Source: Pontibacter silvestris
GTDB taxonomy: Bacteria; Bacteroidota; Bacteroidia; Cytophagales; Hymenobacteraceae
Direction: 5' to 3'
Assembly: GCF_020907275.1 (NCBI RefSeq)
Contig: NZ_JAJJWI010000005.1
Location: 1-64,000 of the forward strand
DNA length: 64,000 nucleotides
In this document: one piece after another, positions 53,924 to 63,214 of the stretch
How positions within the stretch are numbered: position 1 is the first letter of the stretch
How the letters are laid out: each line of letters starts with the position of its first letter
Made by a program: the position numbers and the translations under genes
Notes under the pieces: generated by a model
Database searches by the model: none
The model's input: only the letters and a program-made list of their open reading frames with translations
What the model was told of the DNA's origin: nothing

Positions 53924-56900
53924 CTAGAACCGGATATCCAGGCTTACTCCCATGCTTCGGCTGTTTGGTAACTGCCCATAAGTAAAGCCTTGGGCATTGC
54001 CACCTTGCGAATCTACTTCTGGGTCAATGTGTGGATTGTTTTTGAACAGAATGGCTAAGTTTCTGCCTACAAAAGATATTCTGGCCGATTGAGCTTTAAT
54101 TTTGTCAGTCAGGAAAGAAGGTAACTGATAGCCCAAGCTTACTTCCCGCAGTTTCACATAACTGGCATCAATCACGGCTGACTCATGGTAAGTGCGCGGG
54201 TTATTATAGCTATAGAAAAGCTTGGCATCAGCAATCACATCGTTTGGTACATATACAGGAGCTTCATCTGTGCCAATGTTTTTAACTCCTTTGCCAATTA
54301 CGCCTTCTTCGCGTCCTACAGCGGTTTCGGCATACTGGCCAGTCCAGCGGGCTGTTCCGGTTCCTTCATCAAAAATGTCCCCACCTTTTTTGATGTCGAT
54401 TAAAGCGCTTAAAGTAATTCCCTTGAAAGTAATAGAGTTAGAGATGCCTCCTATCCAATCGGGTTGAATGCTGCCTAACACTTGCTGCCCGGGTGCTACC
54501 TGAGGCAGTCCGTCTTTATAAACAATCTGCCCGTCTGGTGATCTGAGGAAGGCGGTGCCATAAAAGGTGCCGTAAGGCTGCCCCACACGCGCTTCTGATG
54601 ACATGCCCCGTGTAGAATAAAGCGTATAAGTTGTTAGACCTTCGGCTAATTCTACCACTTTGCTACGGTTGCGGGCATAGTTTAAAGATATATCCCATTG
54701 AAAGCTGTTGCCTAACTGCACTGGTGTACCAGTCAGCATTACTTCTACTCCTTTGTTTGTAACTTCACCAGCATTCAGAAAGCGGCGGTTATAGCCGCTG
54801 GCTTTAGATATTTCTACCCCAAGAATCTGGTCTTTTGTGCTTTTAGTATAATAGGTTGCATCCAGGCCAATTCTTCCGTTTAGGAACCTGACATCTACTC
54901 CGTATTCCGTACCGGTAGTAATTTCAGGTTTCAGGTTTGTGTTATTGATGTCAGTGCTTTCGCCAAAGCTAGGTAAAGAGCCATCCCAAGGTGTTTTAGC
55001 ATCGTAAAGCTGGTAGAGTTGATAGGGGTCAGCATCGTTTCCAACCTGTGCCCAGCTTGCCCTTACTTTGGCAAATGACACTATGTTGCTGTTCAGGTTC
55101 AGTAGTTCTGTTACTACCGCACTTAAGGACACAGAAGGGTAAAAGAAAGAGTTGTTATTGGTAGGAAGCGTGCTGGACCAATCGTTTCGGCTGGTCACAT
55201 CAAGGAACAGGGAGTTGCGGAAACCAAACTGAGCAGCCGCAAAAAGGCTTTGTACATTAAACTCTTCAACAGCACTTTCGTTTGTGTTTGGAACAGCATT
55301 GTTGTTAAGCGTGTACAATCCGTCAATAACCAATTGTGTTACGGCAGCATAGTTTCTCTTATAATAATTTTTACGGTATACACCACCTGCCTGTGCGTTA
55401 AATGAAAAATCCGGAGTAAAATCCTGCTGATAAGATAGAATCATGTCGTGGTTGGTTTCCTGATTCCGGAGCACCTCTTCACTGTAAGCTCCATATAATT
55501 GGGTGCTGTTGGATATTCTTTCCCAGTTGTTAACATTGATCCTGGTGTCAGTCCAGAAGTCGGTACCGCTTCTTACCATCAAACTTAACTTGTCATTAAA
55601 AGAATAAGTTAATGAAACATTGCCTCGAAGCCTGTCTTTGTTATTGCTATTTGGCAGAAACTCCTGTGTATAGAAAGGGTTTGTGAAGAACGTGTGCTGC
55701 CAGTTTGGAGGTAAATTATCGCCTTCTTTCTGAATATGCGTATCAACATAATCACGCCAGTTCTTTATCTGATCCCAGGATACATGGCGATGCGACCAGA
55801 TAAACTGTTGCCCGGATTGGTAGGAACGGTTATCTGATTCAGATTGGATATATTCTCCGCTTACGACAGCTTTTAATTTGGGGGTAATATTATAAGCTGA
55901 ATTAAGGTTTATGTTGTTACGCTTGTAATCATTATTATACATAATGCCTTTTTGGTCTAAGCGACCACCTGATAAGCGAAAGCTGCCTTTATCGTTACTT
56001 CCGGTAAGTGCTACCGAGTTAAAATAAGTACTGCCAGTTTCCCAGTATTCATCCCAGTTATCCGGTTGTGGAGTTAAAGGAGCTACGTCTGTTCCTGTCC
56101 ACCATTGGCGTACGAGGCGGCCATCCATAGGGGCTCCCCAGCTTTCATCTGTACCTGCTGTTCCGGTTAAAGGGGCATCGGGGCCATAAGCCGCGCGATA
56201 CTGCTCAATCTCAAGTGGATCTGTAATGGCACCGCTTCGGCCATTGTTGTACCAGGTGCGGTACCCGTTGCCGCCGCCATAGATGTTCTGAAAGTCGGGT
56301 TTAACCAGTGGCCTCTCGAAGGTGGCACTGGAGCTTATTTCAACGCCTATACCTTCGGTACCCGATCCATTTTTAGTGGTGATCAAAATAACACCATTGG
56401 CAGCTCGTGAACCATATAAGGCAGCAGCATTTGGCCCTTTTAATATAGACATGGAAGCAATGTTTTCTGGGTTAACTTCCGAAATACCTCCACCATACCG
56501 ATTGTTGTTAGATTGCTGAATGGGTACGCCATCAACTACCACCAAAGGTTGGTTGTTGCGGCTAACTGAACCCATACCTCTGATAACAATGTTGGAACTG
56601 CTACCTGGTCCGCCATTACTGCTGACCTGTACGCCAGCTACCCGGCCTGACAGATTGTTGACCACGTTAGAAGTTTTTACCTCAGCCAGCTTTTCTCCAC
56701 TTACCTCTTGTACAGTGTATCCCAGCGCTTTCTTCTCCCTTTCAATACCAAAGGCAGTTATGACGACCTCAGAAAGCTGTTTAGAATCTGTGGCCATGCC
56801 CACATTTATCTCTGACCTGTTATCTATGGGAATTTCCTGTTGTAGCATGCCTATAAAGGAAAAAACTAAAGTACCGCCCTCCTCAGGAACAGAGAGTTTA

Positions 56901-57082
56901 TAAATACCATCAATATCTGTGACTGACCCTGTGCCAGTTCCTTTTAAGGCTACGCTTACTCCTGGAAGCGGGGAGCCATCATCTTTGGAGGTTACCTTTC
57001 CTGAGACTACTCTGTTCTGGGCTATTGCATAACTACTATGTAATAGCCAAATAACCAATACTGCTAGTAAAGCTTTCTTCAT
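53924..57082 (-). CDS. SusC/RagA TonB-dependent transporter (copy 2)
   Basis: 1052 residues. The same signal-peptide pattern as copy 1 (VIWLLHSSYAIAQ) and the same order: regulatory-like domain 24-107 (RVVSGKVTSKDDGSPLPG), plug with RGMGSVSRNNQPLVVVDGVP, then the barrel ending in LDIRF. Copies 1 and 2 are close enough in their first 200 residues to reflect a duplication. It begins the minus-strand transcript of the second SusCD pair, with a 468-bp AT-rich region upstream. Confidence 0.95.
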   Translation of the reverse strand: MKKALLAVLVIWLLHSSYAIAQNRVVSGKVTSKDDGSPLPGVSVALKGTGTGSVTDIDGIYKLSVPEEGGTLVFSFIGMLQQEIPIDNRSEINVGMATDSKQLSEVVITAFGIEREKKALGYTVQEVSGEKLAEVKTSNVVNNLSGRVAGVQVSSNGGPGSSSNIVIRGMGSVSRNNQPLVVVDGVPIQQSNNNRYGGGISEVNPENIASMSILKGPNAAALYGSRAANGVILITTKNGSGTEGIGVEISSSATFERPLVKPDFQNIYGGGNGYRTWYNNGRSGAITDPLEIEQYRAAYGPDAPLTGTAGTDESWGAPMDGRLVRQWWTGTDVAPLTPQPDNWDEYWETGSTYFNSVALTGSNDKGSFRLSGGRLDQKGIMYNNDYKRNNINLNSAYNITPKLKAVVSGEYIQSESDNRSYQSGQQFIWSHRHVSWDQIKNWRDYVDTHIQKEGDNLPPNWQHTFFTNPFYTQEFLPNSNNKDRLRGNVSLTYSFNDKLSLMVRSGTDFWTDTRINVNNWERISNSTQLYGAYSEEVLRNQETNHDMILSYQQDFTPDFSFNAQAGGVYRKNYYKRNYAAVTQLVIDGLYTLNNNAVPNTNESAVEEFNVQSLFAAAQFGFRNSLFLDVTSRNDWSSTLPTNNNSFFYPSVSLSAVVTELLNLNSNIVSFAKVRASWAQVGNDADPYQLYQLYDAKTPWDGSLPSFGESTDINNTNLKPEITTGTEYGVDVRFLNGRIGLDATYYTKSTKDQILGVEISKASGYNRRFLNAGEVTNKGVEVMLTGTPVQLGNSFQWDISLNYARNRSKVVELAEGLTTYTLYSTRGMSSEARVGQPYGTFYGTAFLRSPDGQIVYKDGLPQVAPGQQVLGSIQPDWIGGISNSITFKGITLSALIDIKKGGDIFDEGTGTARWTGQYAETAVGREEGVIGKGVKNIGTDEAPVYVPNDVIADAKLFYSYNNPRTYHESAVIDASYVKLREVSLGYQLPSFLTDKIKAQSARISFVGRNLAILFKNNPHIDPEVDSQGGNAQGFTYGQLPNSRSMGVSLDIRF

Positions 57083-57550
57083 AAGGAAAACAGTTAAAAT
57101 TAATGGTTAAAATGTGTAATTGTAGATGTCGAGTACTAAGGGTACCTGTGGTATAAGAATGATGCGTGGTATAAGGTTTCTAAATATTATTCAATACGAG
57201 TTTTAGAGTACCTCTTTTTTGATCTTTTATCAATAATAAGTTGTTGTTTTTATAAAAGCAAGATATTTATTATTTTATTTTCATAAATAGCGTTGTTTTT
57301 TTAGTGAATAAATAATAATAGTGGCTTTTTTGTTTAAAATATATGTTTGTGTGGGTAGTGTATGAGCTGTATAAGGGATTTAATGTTGTTTTGCTGATTA
57401 CCCCCATGTTTTATATAGCCTGATTGGTAAATAAACTATATAATTTATGATATAGGGTATAAAAAAATAAGGGTATATTAGTTGATGTTATGATCTTTTA
57501 GTATTAATATTGCCTTAGTGGAAAATACTTAACACTCTTGCTAAAAACAA
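57083..57550. other. Divergent AT-rich regulatory region SusC copy 2 / Hint gene
   Basis: 468 bp, extremely AT-rich over the last 300. It must contain promoters for both divergent genes; a near-consensus TAATATTG lies shortly before the Hint gene. No strong palindrome. Confidence 0.5.
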
Positions 57551-58597
57551 ATGCTTATGAACTTAAGAACTACTAAACTTTATTATTTAATATTTAGGTC
57601 TTTAAATAGAGCTTCTGCTATGAGAATTGGAGTAATTGCTCTTGTATTGACATTGTTTGCTGCTAAAGATGGGTTTGGACAAGGAGAAGCGGTTTCCTTT
57701 ACCTTAGATGATTATAAGAAGTTTGTTGCTTATACTATAGGTAATGTTGAAGAAGACACCTATATAAAGTTTGAGAACTCATATGTTTTAGACAGAGAGA
57801 CAAAACCATACGTTTTTAACTACAGCGATGGAGTTGAAAGGCGAATTTACTTCTATAAGATGCTGAAAGGTGCTAACAGAGATGAAGTAGGCACTATGGC
57901 CATGTATACTACTCCCAAAAGCGGGAAGACCATAAAAGTTTGTATTCCGGGTCCTAAGGCAGAAAAAAATGTGTGGGATTTTTATATTGATGAACTGAAG
58001 CATAACGGAGAGCAGGAGAACGGTTTCCTTTCTACGCTTACTTTTGCCCTATCCAGAGAGTATTCCAAAGAGCATGCGAACCAAGGCAAGAATCCTGTAG
58101 CTCAGGAAGATGATCACTATGATTTCTGTTTTCCGGCAGGTGCTCTTGTTGCACTGGCTGACGGTACTCAAAAGCCAATTGAGCAAATAGAGGCAGGAGA
58201 CAAGGTAATGGCTTATAGTGCTGCTAGCCAAGGAAGGAATGAGACAACCGTGTCTGATGTACAGGTGCATTATCGTAAGGAAGGTATTCAGGTTACGAAG
58301 CTTCTTTTAGCTCCGGTAGAAGAAATTTTTGCTTCTGTAGATGCTTACTCTCCTTCAGGGCTAGTTGAAATTGAAGCCACTAATAATCACCCGCTTTACA
58401 CTAAAGTAGGAAAAAAAGAGGTAGGCCAGATTAAAGAGGGCGATGTGCTTTATTATTATAGTAACTCTATGCATGGCTTTAGAGAATACAGAGTTGCACA
58501 TGTTTTCGCTAACAACCAGCAAGTTAAGAAAGTGTATAATCTTGAAACAGAAGCTGGTAACTACCTCATAAATGGCACTGTTGTACTTGACAAATAA
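57551..58597 (+). CDS. Secreted protein with C-terminal Hint (hedgehog/intein) autoprocessing domain
   Basis: 348 residues. Signal peptide in the first 44 (IGVIALVLTLFAAKDGFG); an alternative start at 57620 would remove 23 residues. Residues 45-190 are an unrecognised domain. From C193 a Hint domain begins: CFPAGALVALADGTQKPIEQ, IEAGDKVMAYS, the TxxH motif T277-N-N-H280 (ATNNHPLYT) and the C-terminal strands VYNLETEAGNYLINGTVVL. Cys193, Thr277 and His280 are the residues needed for the N-to-S acyl shift. The C-terminal Asn-plus-nucleophile of inteins is absent (ends NGTVVLDK), as in hedgehog Hog domains. It would cut and release, or lipid-modify, the N-terminal domain. No partner gene known. 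Confidence 0.85.
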   Translation: MLMNLRTTKLYYLIFRSLNRASAMRIGVIALVLTLFAAKDGFGQGEAVSFTLDDYKKFVAYTIGNVEEDTYIKFENSYVLDRETKPYVFNYSDGVERRIYFYKMLKGANRDEVGTMAMYTTPKSGKTIKVCIPGPKAEKNVWDFYIDELKHNGEQENGFLSTLTFALSREYSKEHANQGKNPVAQEDDHYDFCFPAGALVALADGTQKPIEQIEAGDKVMAYSAASQGRNETTVSDVQVHYRKEGIQVTKLLLAPVEEIFASVDAYSPSGLVEIEATNNHPLYTKVGKKEVGQIKEGDVLYYYSNSMHGFREYRVAHVFANNQQVKKVYNLETEAGNYLINGTVVLDK

Positions 58598-59029
58598 AAT
58601 TATTACACCTTGAAACTAACTAACTAAACACAGTCTTAATCTAATCTAACTTTATTCTAATCAATCTAACTTCTATTCACCTTAAAAAGGCAGCAGGTTT
58701 TTACCTGGTGCCTTTTCTTTTTAGTTTAAAACCTATCTCTCTTGAGTCTTAATATTTGACTAAATCTTATTGATTTATTTGATTATTACTCTGGATTTTG
58801 TTCTGTTATTACTTAAAATTATATAATGTTGGTCTTGTGTTACCAGTAGGTGTAATTGCTTCCGTATAATATCATAAAGTGTTATCAAAGAAAGTTGATT
58901 AGTTAAGAAAAAGAAAGCCCTTCTCCTGTTGCGGGAAAAGGGCTTTAGTATTATCTCCAGATACTATGAGATGACAGGTAAATATATAGTTTTAATGACG
59001 CTATTCTTAAATACTGAGAAGTTCAGGTT
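58598..59029. other. Intergenic region with terminators
   Basis: 432 bp. Contains a hairpin at 58685-58716 (AAAAGGCA/TGCCTTTT with inner CAGGT/ACCTG) followed by CTTTTTAG, the Hint gene terminator, and another at 58914-58946 (AAAGCCCTT/AAGGGCTTT) for the convergent aminotransferase. The segment around 58630-58670 has loose repeats of (T)CTAATC and CTAAC without clear function. Confidence 0.65.
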
Positions 59030-60190
59030 TTAAGACAGTTGTTTGAAAGCATTAGCAAAAAGCTGCATGTCGTCCATTGTGCCCATGCTAACACGGCACC
59101 AATGTTGGTCATAAAACTCCCAGTTACGCAACCCGACTCCTCTCTTAAGCATTTCTTCTGTAAACTTTTTCCCGTCCATTTTAATCGGGAACATAACAAA
59201 GTTGGTATGCGAAGTGAGTGGGGTATAACCTTCTTTCTTAAGTATAGCATAAGTGAAATCTTTCGCTTCCTGGTTCTTTTGAACACAGTATTTGGTAAAT
59301 TCCTTATCCTGCAGACTAGCAAGTGCAGCACTGGCTGAAGTAGCGCTTATATTACCTGCTCCGTTAGTATACTTTCTCAGTTCCTTTATCGTATCAGGTT
59401 GGGCAATAACATAACCAACCCGTAGCCCTGCAAAACCATGTACTTTAGAGAAGGTACGTGCTATAATCACGTTCTGGCCTTTACGAACACAGTCAACCAT
59501 GGTTTGGGCCTTCGGATTTTCTACATAATCTATATAGGCCTCGTCTATAAATATAGGTTTACGTTTAGAAACTGTCTCACAGAAAGCGCGGAGTTTGTCT
59601 GTTGGTGTAAGTGTGGCAGTGGGGTTATTAGGGTTTACTATATAAACCAAACTTATGTCATCATTTACCTTTTTCTCCATCGCATTCAGGTCATGCGCAA
59701 AGTCGTTGGTAAGAGGCACTTTTTCCCATCCTGAACCAACATCAACGGCAGCACGAACAAGAGAAGCATAGGTAGGGTCGGCCGATAGAATAAAGGAGCC
59801 TGATTTACGGGAGTAATTAAGCGCTGCAGCCAATAACAGTTCACTTGATCCGGCGCCAAGCAAAATGTTTTCCTCTGATACACCCTCTTCTTTCGCAATG
59901 GCCTCCTGAAGGGCTTTTACGCGTTCTCTTGGGTACCTGCAGCTTTCATTAACGGCCTCAATGAGTGCCTTTTTAGCTTTCTCAGAGGGACCGTATGGAT
60001 TCTCGTTAGAGGTAAGCCTGGCCTTCATCTGCGGAAGATCAGCCAGTACACGGTCTATATCAACTTTAGGCGGAGCTACAATAGGGGATGGAGCAGCTGA
60101 AGCCCAGTTTGATACGCCAGCTGAATATAAGCCGGCTGTGATCAGCGCACTAGACCTGATCCAATCCCTTCTGTTCATTTCTTTTGCCAT
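59030..60190 (-). CDS. Tat-signal aminotransferase, histidinol-phosphate aminotransferase-like
   Basis: 386 residues. N-terminal Tat signal (MNRRDWIRSSALITAGLYSAG). Class I/II fold: RLTSNENPYGPS, GAGSSELLLAA, IVNPNNPTATL, DEAYIDYV and the PLP Lys K249 in ARTFSKVHGFAGLR. The HisC-like Tat-exported group is known in several phyla but its reaction is unassigned; with the amine oxidase next to it, an extracytoplasmic amino-acid transamination is likely. It is 122 bp after the amine oxidase gene on the same strand. Confidence 0.9.
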   Translation of the reverse strand: MAKEMNRRDWIRSSALITAGLYSAGVSNWASAAPSPIVAPPKVDIDRVLADLPQMKARLTSNENPYGPSEKAKKALIEAVNESCRYPRERVKALQEAIAKEEGVSEENILLGAGSSELLLAAALNYSRKSGSFILSADPTYASLVRAAVDVGSGWEKVPLTNDFAHDLNAMEKKVNDDISLVYIVNPNNPTATLTPTDKLRAFCETVSKRKPIFIDEAYIDYVENPKAQTMVDCVRKGQNVIIARTFSKVHGFAGLRVGYVIAQPDTIKELRKYTNGAGNISATSASAALASLQDKEFTKYCVQKNQEAKDFTYAILKKEGYTPLTSHTNFVMFPIKMDGKKFTEEMLKRGVGLRNWEFYDQHWCRVSMGTMDDMQLFANAFKQLS

Positions 60191-60312
60191 GTTAGTAAAG
60201 CTTTAAGGTTCATATAATTGTTTTAGTTAGAAGCGTATTCTTAAGACAACTAAGGGTATATGAAAAGGTAGGTAAAGTGAGTCTGGGTTTAACAGATGTT
60301 TTTGGTCATGGC

Positions 60313-61902
60313 TTAATTCTTAAGCTCAACCTGTGCTTGTTGTGTGGCCATAACGCGATCGTGTATATTTTTTACGGAGCGCCTGGCTGATTCAAACGCA
60401 CCTGCCATCCAGGCAGTAAGGTAGGTAGTATGCTCGCCCGCAAAGTGTACCGGGCCGTCTGGTTGTAATAATACAGGGTAGTATCTTTCTCTTGATTCTG
60501 TTGTATAGGTAGCGAAAGCTCCTTGGCTGTACCTGATCTTGTGCCAAGCTAGTGAGAAAGAAGATTCAAATTCTTTTATGTACTGTGGGTGTATTTTACT
60601 TCCTTGTTTCAAAGCCAGTTTTTCACGATCAGCCAATGACAGGTTGCCTACTTTCTCGGCTTTGTCTCCAAAGTTATAGTAGCCAACCAAAGTGCCTTTT
60701 TTAGATAAGAAGTCATTGGACGGGTAGAAGATCTGGTGTATATCCATGTTTGTGCGGGATATTCCGCCATAAATATGATCATCTTCTTCCCAGAAACGGC
60801 GCTTAAACTGCAGCCCTATTTTTCCAGCCTGATGATAAGATACATTGTCTACAGCACGTTGGACAGCGGAGGAAAAATCAGTTGTAATGTTAGAGAGAAC
60901 TGGTAGCGGAATGGTACAGATACAATAATCTCCTTGAACTTCTTTTGTGTTGCCTCCTTTATCGGCATAAACAATACGCACTCCGTCTGTTGTTTTGCGT
61001 ATCTCACGAACTTCTGATTTAAACTGAATATCCTTGCCCACCTGGCGTTCAAAAGCTTTGGAAATCTGGTCCATGCCTCCCACAGGCTGTAGCATTGTCA
61101 TTTGCTGTTCGAATATGTAATCGCCTATGTTATAAAACGATGGCCCGATCAGACCTGACTTTATGATATCCATCAACTCAAAAGGGTCGGCTAACTTACC
61201 GGCTATGTCGCCAGCGCCAGGTGGGACAACATACCCTCTGCGGGATGTTCCTTTATAAAGCTTGTCAGGGTTAAGTTCTCCTTCAGCGCGAAGATATTCA
61301 ATCAGTGTTTCTTTGTCTTCCGTTGTCATCGGTAAATCCAGCGCGTTCTGGTCAACTGCTTTTGCAAGGAGTTCATTGGTGTAGCCCCTCATATCGTTGT
61401 GGATTTCCCTGATTCGGACACGCTTATTAGCTAAAGCCCCCTGGCCGTCGTTGTAAATAAAGCCCGCTTCGTTTATGTTATTGTAGGTTTCCAGTGGTAC
61501 GCCTAGCTCACGGCAGTAGTGCATCGAAAGCTCATGATGGTGGGGAATACGGGCAGCTCCAGCGTTAAAATAGAGGCCCTCGTCCAGTTTCGCTACTTGC
61601 TCAGAGCCATCTAACTCTGTTTCACGTGTGTTATTTCTCACTGTCCAGACTCTTCCTCCGGAACGATCTCTGGCTTCCAGAATAGTGCATTTATAGCCCA
61701 GCTTCTTTAGCTCATAAGCTGCTGCCATTCCGGCAAGGCCAGCCCCTAGAATAACAACATGCTTGCCTGTGCCCTTTCCTTCTAAATTAAATGCTTCTGC
61801 TGGGGCAGATTTTAACAGACCAAGCGCAATCATAGCTGGATAACTGGAACCGGCAATTAATGAGGCTTTCGACAAAAAGTCACGACGAGAGATACCTGCC
61901 AT
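60313..61902 (-). CDS. Tat-signal flavin amine oxidase (L-amino acid oxidase/monoamine oxidase type)
   Basis: 529 residues. Tat signal GISRRDFLSKASLIAGS. FAD-binding VVILGAGLAGMAAAYEL with the downstream E-A-R-D-R-SGGRVW motif. The substrate domain contains the HQIFYPSN region, and the C-terminal FAD contact PVHFAGEHTTYLTAWMAGAFESARR is diagnostic of the amine oxidase family. Length and Tat export fit bacterial LAAO-like enzymes. It produces 2-oxo acid, ammonia and peroxide outside the cytoplasm; with the aminotransferase genes and the RidA protein it suggests a periplasmic amino-acid pathway. Confidence 0.9.
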   Translation of the reverse strand: MAGISRRDFLSKASLIAGSSYPAMIALGLLKSAPAEAFNLEGKGTGKHVVILGAGLAGMAAAYELKKLGYKCTILEARDRSGGRVWTVRNNTRETELDGSEQVAKLDEGLYFNAGAARIPHHHELSMHYCRELGVPLETYNNINEAGFIYNDGQGALANKRVRIREIHNDMRGYTNELLAKAVDQNALDLPMTTEDKETLIEYLRAEGELNPDKLYKGTSRRGYVVPPGAGDIAGKLADPFELMDIIKSGLIGPSFYNIGDYIFEQQMTMLQPVGGMDQISKAFERQVGKDIQFKSEVREIRKTTDGVRIVYADKGGNTKEVQGDYCICTIPLPVLSNITTDFSSAVQRAVDNVSYHQAGKIGLQFKRRFWEEDDHIYGGISRTNMDIHQIFYPSNDFLSKKGTLVGYYNFGDKAEKVGNLSLADREKLALKQGSKIHPQYIKEFESSFSLAWHKIRYSQGAFATYTTESRERYYPVLLQPDGPVHFAGEHTTYLTAWMAGAFESARRSVKNIHDRVMATQQAQVELKN

Positions 61903-62666
61903 ACAAAAGGTGTTTGTGGTGTTAGATTATCAAAGATGTTATAAGTTATATAAAGAAATATCTTGCCAGCTAAGTAGGTGTAATTTTGCTTTTGTTATTT
62001 CACCTGTTGTTTTGTTACAATTTATATAAAAAAATAATGGTAAGCAATAGTAATTTTTAAAATATAAGTTATAAAAATGGTTTTTTATAACTTATACTAA
62101 TAATTGGGCAAGAGATGCGTGTGCTTGAATTGTGTTGGTAAATGCTAATTGGGCTTATTGAAGGCTACTGTATTTCTTGTTTTGTGCTACCATTGTCACA
62201 GACAGATTTTTTAATAATATATAATGTACATTTATAATTATCTAAATAGTAAGTTGTTGCTTTAACTTACTTTTATAATTCATAGATTATCTAATGTTTT
62301 ATTGGTATATATAAATTATAATTTAAAATAATGTAATTTTTAAAAATTGTATTATTTTATTTATAGGATGAATGTGATTATAAAAGGTTATGTGGATTTT
62401 AGGTGCTGAGATGCTTTTGTGAAATAAATAACATATTGGTATATAGATGCTTTTTTATATAAAACACATCTTGCTTCTTTTTTAAAAAGTTTTTTGAGAT
62501 AGTCTTGCTTACTTAAATGAAGAGACTAAATTTGCATTATAATATTTAAGGATATACAAAACTTTTTTAATAATTGCATTTTTAGGTTAAATACGAAAAG
62601 GAAATATCTGATTCCGGATTGGCATATTTCTTGAAGTAAGAAAACCTGTAATCAACTTTTAGGCCA
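61903..62666. other. Long AT-rich intergenic region with palindromes
   Basis: 764 bp, the most AT-rich stretch of the window. Perfect 15-bp arms at 62063-62077/62082-62096 (TATAAGTTATAAAAA, 4-nt spacer) and a near-perfect loopless palindrome at 62325-62358 (15 of 17 pairs). No convincing gene or full promoter consensus. It must hold the amine oxidase promoter. Confidence 0.55.
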
Positions 62667-62912
62667 ATGCTGGATGTCATTAACTTTGTAGCCATTTCTG
62701 GAATTTTCAATATTCTTTTCTTTTGGTACGCTTCTACCAAAATGAAGTCAAAGCCAGATCCGTTAAAAACCTTGATAGTTTCGTTTGTCTTTTCCATTCC
62801 ACTTAGTTTTCTTCTTATAGGTGTATATACAACTATGTTAATATATGCTGCCCGTACCGGAGCTAGTGAAGATGCCATGTGGGAGTATATGGAACAGGAA
62901 GAGCTGCAATAA
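62667..62912 (+). CDS. Small two-helix membrane protein, unknown
   Basis: 81 residues. Hydrophobic helix 1 (VINFVAISGIFNILFFWYAS), a basic linker (TKMKSKPDPLK), helix 2 (TLIVSFVFSIPLSFLLIGVYTTMLIYAA) and an acidic tail (EDAMWEYMEQEELQ). The opposite-strand frame at 62582-62923 is poorer in features and is rejected. A strong palindromic terminator follows at 62970-63011. Function unknown. Confidence 0.6.
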   Translation: MLDVINFVAISGIFNILFFWYASTKMKSKPDPLKTLIVSFVFSIPLSFLLIGVYTTMLIYAARTGASEDAMWEYMEQEELQ

Positions 62913-62969
62913 GCTAGAAACACCTAAAATAAAGCCTTCCTCTACTAAGGCAATATTCCTCACTAGAGG

Positions 62970-63011
62970 ATAAAAAAGCTCCAGCTATCATGATAGCTGG
63001 AGCTTTTTTAT
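62970..63011 (+). terminator. Loopless 42-bp palindromic terminator
   Basis: Perfect 21-bp arms with zero spacer (core AAAAAAGCTCCAGCTATCA and complement). It ends in a T-run and follows the small membrane protein gene by 57 bp. The gap 62913-63214 (302 bp) otherwise shows only the AT-rich promoter area of the next lipoprotein gene. Confidence 0.85.
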
Positions 63012-63214
63012 GTTTAAACTGCTTTACAGTCTATAGACTACAGAAGCATAAAGGCAAATCGCATAAGTTTATTCTTTCAGAGCAGAAGCTCGATCTGTTT
63101 CAGGGCTACAGTTATTTTTAAATTACTTTAGCTTTAGCGTTTTCCGTTTTGGATCGTTCAGTTTTTTAATACTCTCGTAGAACTAACATTATTAATCAAT
63201 TTAATATCATCGCT

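Noticed and set aside
59023..59331. Minus-strand ORF over the aminotransferase C-terminus
   Set aside because: An out-of-frame shadow of the clearly conserved aminotransferase gene at 59030-60190.
62582..62923. Minus-strand ORF opposite the small membrane protein
   Set aside because: The plus-strand frame gives a tidy two-helix protein followed by a terminator; the reverse frame shows no such features.
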